Shown here piece by piece: positions 60,463-64,000 of a stretch of 64,000 bases of DNA. The position numbers and the translations under genes are program-made. The DNA comes from CAYVUB01 sp964454675 (GTDB taxonomy: Bacteria; Bacteroidota; Bacteroidia; Flavobacteriales; Flavobacteriaceae). The notes beneath the pieces are model-generated. The model was given only the letters and a program-made list of their open reading frames with translations, searched no databases and was not told where the DNA came from. The stretch is from assembly GCA_964454675.1 (NCBI GenBank), contig CAYVUB010000008.1, positions 1-64,000 on the forward strand. The letters run 5' to 3'. Position 1 is the first letter of the stretch. Each line of letters opens with the position of its first letter.

Positions 60463-61590
60463 TTGAAACATTTACTACTCTCATTTTTGTTCATAAGCTT
60501 TTTAGGCTGTAAACACGATTCAAAACCTGTTGTGACCCAAACAAAAAACTTTACGTTTGCCCAAGGTTTTTCAATTACACAAGCCGAAAATTACAGCATT
60601 CTTACCATAAAAAATCCGTGGCCAAAATCTGAAAAAACCTATAATTATGCATTGGTTGATAAGAACATTTTGCCTTCAATAACATTAAATGCTGACGAAT
60701 TTGACGGTATCATCCCTATTCCTGTCGAAAAAATAGTTGTAACCTCAACAACGCACATACCGGCACTGGAACTTCTGGGAGTTGAGCAAACACTGGTAGG
60801 ATTCCCTGGAACAGATTATGTATCATCATCAAAAACACGCAAACGTATCGACAACGGAAATATTCGTGAACTTGGCAAAAATGAAGGTATCAATACCGAA
60901 GTGTTGCTCGAATTACAACCGGAAGCCGTCGTAGCATTTGGCATAGACGGCAACAACCGCACACTTGAGCTTATTAAAAAAGCCGGAATTCCTGTATTAT
61001 ACAATGGTGATTGGGTCGAAACTTCGCCGCTTGCCAAAGCCGAATGGATTAAGTTTTTCGGATTGCTTTTTAATAAAGAAGCACAAGCAGATTCTATCTT
61101 TAACAACATAAAAACCGATTATCTTGAAGCAAAAAAACTGGCGTTGCAGGTAACACACAAACCAACCGTTTTAAGCGGTGCTTTGGAAAAAGATGTATGG
61201 TATTTACCAAGCGGTACAAGTCCCGAAGCGCAATTGCTCAAAGATGCCAATGTGACTTATTTATGGCAGGATGAAACGAGTGCCGGCAGTCTGGCATTGA
61301 GCTTTGAAACGGTATTTGCTAAAGCAAAACATGCCGAATTATGGATAAGCCCGTCGTATCATAAATCATTAGAATCGCTTGCAAAAACCAATGAGCATTA
61401 TACACAATTTGATGCCTACAAAAACAAAAAGGTATTTTCGTTTGTAAATACCGGAGGTAAAAAAGGAGGCGTTACTTATTATGAAGAAGGATTTGCCCGT
61501 CCGGATTTGGTCTTGAAAGATTTGATAAAAATATGTCATCCCGAATTATTGGAAGACTATCAGCCTTATTTCTTTAAACCTTTGGAATAA
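60463..61590 (+). CDS. btuF: ABC transporter substrate-binding lipoprotein (BtuF-like)
   Basis: I choose the TTG at 60463, which gives a clean lipoprotein signal (KHLLLSFLFISFLGC, then HDSK). The ATG at 60349 adds 38 residues that look untranslated and would precede the promoter box. The protein is then 375 residues, with the two-lobed periplasmic-binding fold: VVTSTTHIPALELLGVEQTLVGFP, ELGKNEGINTEVLLELQPEAVVAF, WLPSG-like WYLPSGTSPEAQLLKDAN. It delivers corrinoid to the permease. The transporter genes follow at 2 bp. No second riboswitch is seen on this side. Confidence 0.88.
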   Translation: MKHLLLSFLFISFLGCKHDSKPVVTQTKNFTFAQGFSITQAENYSILTIKNPWPKSEKTYNYALVDKNILPSITLNADEFDGIIPIPVEKIVVTSTTHIPALELLGVEQTLVGFPGTDYVSSSKTRKRIDNGNIRELGKNEGINTEVLLELQPEAVVAFGIDGNNRTLELIKKAGIPVLYNGDWVETSPLAKAEWIKFFGLLFNKEAQADSIFNNIKTDYLEAKKLALQVTHKPTVLSGALEKDVWYLPSGTSPEAQLLKDANVTYLWQDETSAGSLALSFETVFAKAKHAELWISPSYHKSLESLAKTNEHYTQFDAYKNKKVFSFVNTGGKKGGVTYYEEGFARPDLVLKDLIKICHPELLEDYQPYFFKPLE

Positions 61591-61592
61591 CG

Positions 61593-62621
61593 ATGGCATA
61601 TCAAAAAACATACAAACGTCCGTTTTTTGCACTAAGCATTATCCTGGTGGTATGTTTTTTTGTGAACATAAGTTTTGGCTCGGTAGCGATACCGGCAAAA
61701 GAAATTTTCAAGAGTTTATTTGGCACAATTGATAACACATCGTGGCAATACATCATTCATCATTACAGATTGCCTAAGGCTTTTACGGCAATTCTTGCAG
61801 GTTCGGGATTGGGAATTTCAGGATTATTAATGCAAACGCTTTTCCGTAATCCATTAGCAGGACCTTATGTTTTGGGCATCAGTTCGGGAGCAAGCCTGGG
61901 AGTTGCCATCGTTATTCTGGGTGCAGGCATTTCGGGAAGTATTCTATCTGCTTTGCTTATTTCAAAATGGAGTTTGGTAATTGCCGCATGCCTTGGAAGC
62001 TTTATGGTGTTACTGGCGGTGTTGGCAATTTCCAATAAAGTGAGAGATACCATGGCAATACTCATCATCGGGTTGATGTTTGGCAGTATTACCACAGCCA
62101 TAGTAAGTGTGTTGTCGTATTTTAGCACGGCACAAAAATTACAACAGTATATTTTTTGGGGATTTGGCAGTTTGGGCAATTTATCATGGTACGAGCTGCT
62201 CATTTTTACGTTGGTCTATGGTTTGGGATTGCTGCTGAGCATTGCTTCCATCAAGAGTTTGAATACCTTGTTGCTTGGCGAAAATTACGCCCGAAGTTTA
62301 GGCTTAAACATCAAAAAGAGCAGAATGATTGTCATTCTGGCTACCAGCTTATTGGCAGGAACCATTACCGCTTTTGCCGGACCAATTGCGTTTATCGGGT
62401 TGGCTATTCCGCATTTAACACGGCAGATTTTTACCACATCCAACCATAAACTATTACTTCCTGCCGTATTGTTATTTGGCGCTATCATTATGCTTATTTG
62501 CGATACCATTGCCCAATTACCGGGAAGCGATTACACATTGCCTGTCAATGCCATAACATCACTCGTAGGCGCACCGGTGGTGATTTGGTTACTGGTACGA
62601 AAACGTAAAATGGTGTTTTAG
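61593..62621 (+). CDS. btuC: FecCD-family permease (BtuC-like)
   Basis: A 342-residue inner-membrane permease with about ten helices. Family marks: PKAFTAILAGSGLGISGLLMQTLFRNPLAGPYVLGISSGASLG, GLAIPHLTR and LPVNAITSLVGAPVVIWLL. It begins 2 bp after the binding-protein gene. With the neighbouring receptor it most likely imports cobalamin; a siderophore is the alternative. Confidence 0.9.
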   Translation: MAYQKTYKRPFFALSIILVVCFFVNISFGSVAIPAKEIFKSLFGTIDNTSWQYIIHHYRLPKAFTAILAGSGLGISGLLMQTLFRNPLAGPYVLGISSGASLGVAIVILGAGISGSILSALLISKWSLVIAACLGSFMVLLAVLAISNKVRDTMAILIIGLMFGSITTAIVSVLSYFSTAQKLQQYIFWGFGSLGNLSWYELLIFTLVYGLGLLLSIASIKSLNTLLLGENYARSLGLNIKKSRMIVILATSLLAGTITAFAGPIAFIGLAIPHLTRQIFTTSNHKLLLPAVLLFGAIIMLICDTIAQLPGSDYTLPVNAITSLVGAPVVIWLLVRKRKMVF

Positions 62622-62751
62622 ATTTGATGAATAGTATTTAGTAATTAGTATTGAGTATAATTTGATAAAATTGACACTCTTGACACATATCGGTACAAGC
62701 CGGAATGCACCCAAAACCTGAAGCCTGAAACAACAGAAACAACAACCTATA

Positions 62752-63546
62752 ATGAACAAAAGCGAAGAGCATATTACCCTTAAAACTGAAAATCTCTCAA
62801 TAGGATATTCGTCCAAAAAGCATACAACAGTTGTTGCTTCGGGGATTTCTTTTGAATTGTATAAAGGGCAACTCGTGGGGCTTGCAGGTGCAAACGGCAT
62901 CGGGAAATCTACCTTGCTGCGCACGCTTACCAAAGTACAGAATGCGTTGCAGGGTGATGTGTTTATCAACCAAAAAAATAGCAAAACCATAACAGCTATT
63001 GACATGGCAAAATCCCTGAGTCTGGTACTTACAGAACCTGTAGCTTCAAAAAATATGTCGGTTTTTGAGCTTGTAAGTCTGGGCAGACAGCCTTATACCG
63101 ATTGGATTGGCAATATGACTACCGATGATATTGTGAGTATTGAAAACGCTATTGAACTTACCGGAATACAAGCCATAAAAACCAAAAAATGCTACGAACT
63201 GAGCGACGGACAATTACAAAAAGTGATGATTGCCCGCGCACTGGCGCAAGATACCGATATTATTATTCTTGATGAACCTACAACACATCTTGACCTGTAC
63301 CACAAAGCTTATATTTTAAAACTGCTGCAAAAACTGGCAACAGAGACACAAAAAACCATATTATTTTCGTCGCACGAAATTGATTTAGCCATCCAATTAT
63401 GTGACAGAATGCTTGTAATGACCGATGATACCGTGATTATCGGTGAACCTCAGGAATTGATTACAAAAGGTGTTTTCAATAAATTATTCCCCGAAAATCT
63501 GATTGAATTTGACAACCAAACACATCGGTTTAAAATCAAAAATTAA
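62752..63546 (+). CDS. btuD: ABC transporter ATP-binding protein (BtuD-like)
   Basis: A 264-residue ATPase: Walker A GANGIGKSTLLRTL (about 43), Q-loop LVLTEPV, signature ELSDGQLQKVMIARAL (SGGQ reads SDGQ), Walker B IIILDEPTTHLDL, switch His in FSSHEIDLA. Partner of the permease. The 130-bp gap from btuC contains degenerate repeats (AGTAATTAGTATTGAG) but no clear promoter. Confidence 0.9.
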   Translation: MNKSEEHITLKTENLSIGYSSKKHTTVVASGISFELYKGQLVGLAGANGIGKSTLLRTLTKVQNALQGDVFINQKNSKTITAIDMAKSLSLVLTEPVASKNMSVFELVSLGRQPYTDWIGNMTTDDIVSIENAIELTGIQAIKTKKCYELSDGQLQKVMIARALAQDTDIIILDEPTTHLDLYHKAYILKLLQKLATETQKTILFSSHEIDLAIQLCDRMLVMTDDTVIIGEPQELITKGVFNKLFPENLIEFDNQTHRFKIKN

Positions 63547-63569
63547 ATATCTTTACCCAAAACAACATC

Positions 63570-64000
63570 ATGCCGGAAATTCTCATTTATAGTATCATCA
63601 TCGTTATTGGCTTAATCGGCGGCGGCTGGATAGGCTTTACCTTTAGTAGCCTTAAATCAAAATCCCGCGAAAGTGCTTTGGAAGAACGTGTACGGCTGGC
63701 TCTGGAAAATGAAACTAAAATCAATGAGCGCATTGCCATAGCCGAAAACGAGAAAGAAAACATCCGCAGAGAAAAAGAAGAACTGGCAATTGCCTTCACA
63801 CAAAAAAATGCCGATTTTGAAAATTTACACCTGCGTAATGAAGAGCAAAAAGCCGAAGTAGAAAAACTGCAGGAAAAATTTCAGAAAGAATTTGAAAACC
63901 TCGCCAATAAGATTTTTGAAGAAAAATCGGAAAAATTTACGGCAAAAAACAAAGAGAATATAGATGACATCCTCAAACCGTTACAGGAAAAAATCCAACA
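63570..64000 (+). CDS. rmuC: DNA recombination protein RmuC, N-terminal part (cut by the window end)
   Basis: From ATG 63570 the frame reads MPEILIYSIIIVIGLIGG (membrane anchor) then a long charged coiled coil and LANKIFEEKSEKFTAKNKEN, DDILKPLQEKIQ, the conserved start of the RmuC domain. At least 143 residues are present; the nuclease-like domain lies beyond the window. It begins 23 bp after btuD. RmuC limits rearrangement at inverted repeats. Confidence 0.88.
   Translation, partial: MPEILIYSIIIVIGLIGGGWIGFTFSSLKSKSRESALEERVRLALENETKINERIAIAENEKENIRREKEELAIAFTQKNADFENLHLRNEEQKAEVEKLQEKFQKEFENLANKIFEEKSEKFTAKNKENIDDILKPLQEKIQ

Noticed and set aside
1..64000. CRISPR arrays, tRNA or rRNA genes
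   Set aside because: No regularly spaced repeats with unique spacers, and no tRNA or rRNA signature was found by eye on either strand.

Overview
The window is low-GC DNA from a member of the Bacteroidota, most likely a flavobacterium. The evidence is the promoter style (TAnnTTTG -7 boxes, little Shine-Dalgarno), SusC/BtuB-type vitamin import with a beta-propeller lipoprotein, DUF4252 proteins behind an ECF sigma/anti-sigma pair, a TlpA/DUF4369 lipoprotein, and BT4734-type primase and Arm-DNA-binding integrase genes. I cannot name the species.

Three regions can be told apart. (1) 1-2886 is accessory DNA: the C-terminal half of a type I restriction specificity gene (hsdS), a divergent tyrosine recombinase that starts inside the conserved hsdS linker, and a Fic-domain AMPylase-like gene. 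(2) About 2887-27544 is a 24.7 kb integrated element sitting in the 3' end of mnmE. Its right end is the mnmE stop region (codons for C-I-G-K-stop). Its left end carries a diverged copy of the same 18 bp that still reads C-I-G-K-stop. Both ends carry direct GGGCAAC repeats that look like integrase arm sites. The integrase, two small HTH proteins, a primase-like protein and a DUF3987/PriCT-type protein form the maintenance module. No relaxase or conjugation gene is visible. (3) 27527-64000 is ordinary chromosome: mnmE, a thioredoxin-like lipoprotein, rhomboid, LpxL-type acyltransferase, class V aminotransferase, glmM, AcpH, Pit phosphate uptake, an ABC exporter, uvrA, LOG protein, two large secreted peptidase-like proteins, a GreA/Rnk-like protein, purB, an ECF sigma operon, an S41 peptidase, a complete B12 uptake locus with a cobalamin riboswitch, and the start of rmuC.

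The outstanding content is the element's cargo, one seven-gene minus-strand operon (21599 down to 6264) with gaps of 0-23 bp: XRE regulator, type III Mod, a 239-residue protein with a possible PD-(D/E)xK core, type III Res, a 1614-residue sacsin-type GHKL ATPase fused to an SF1 helicase, a 694-residue long prokaryotic Argonaute with an intact 5'-end-binding pocket but a degenerate catalytic site, and a helicase-IV-like UvrD helicase with an N-terminal membrane anchor. I know of no named defence system with this composition. A single regulator and promoter at the head of the operon suggest that the restriction-modification genes, the Argonaute and two helicases work as one system. A long noncoding stretch beside the operon (4300-6263) holds several large hairpins, two of which are related and flank a small gene.

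In the chromosome, the B12 locus works as a unit: TonB-dependent receptor and BtuG-like propeller under the riboswitch on one strand, BtuF/BtuC/BtuD-like transporter on the other. The riboswitch carries an unusual insertion of about 68 nt, and mnmE contains in-frame pieces of dispersed repeats.
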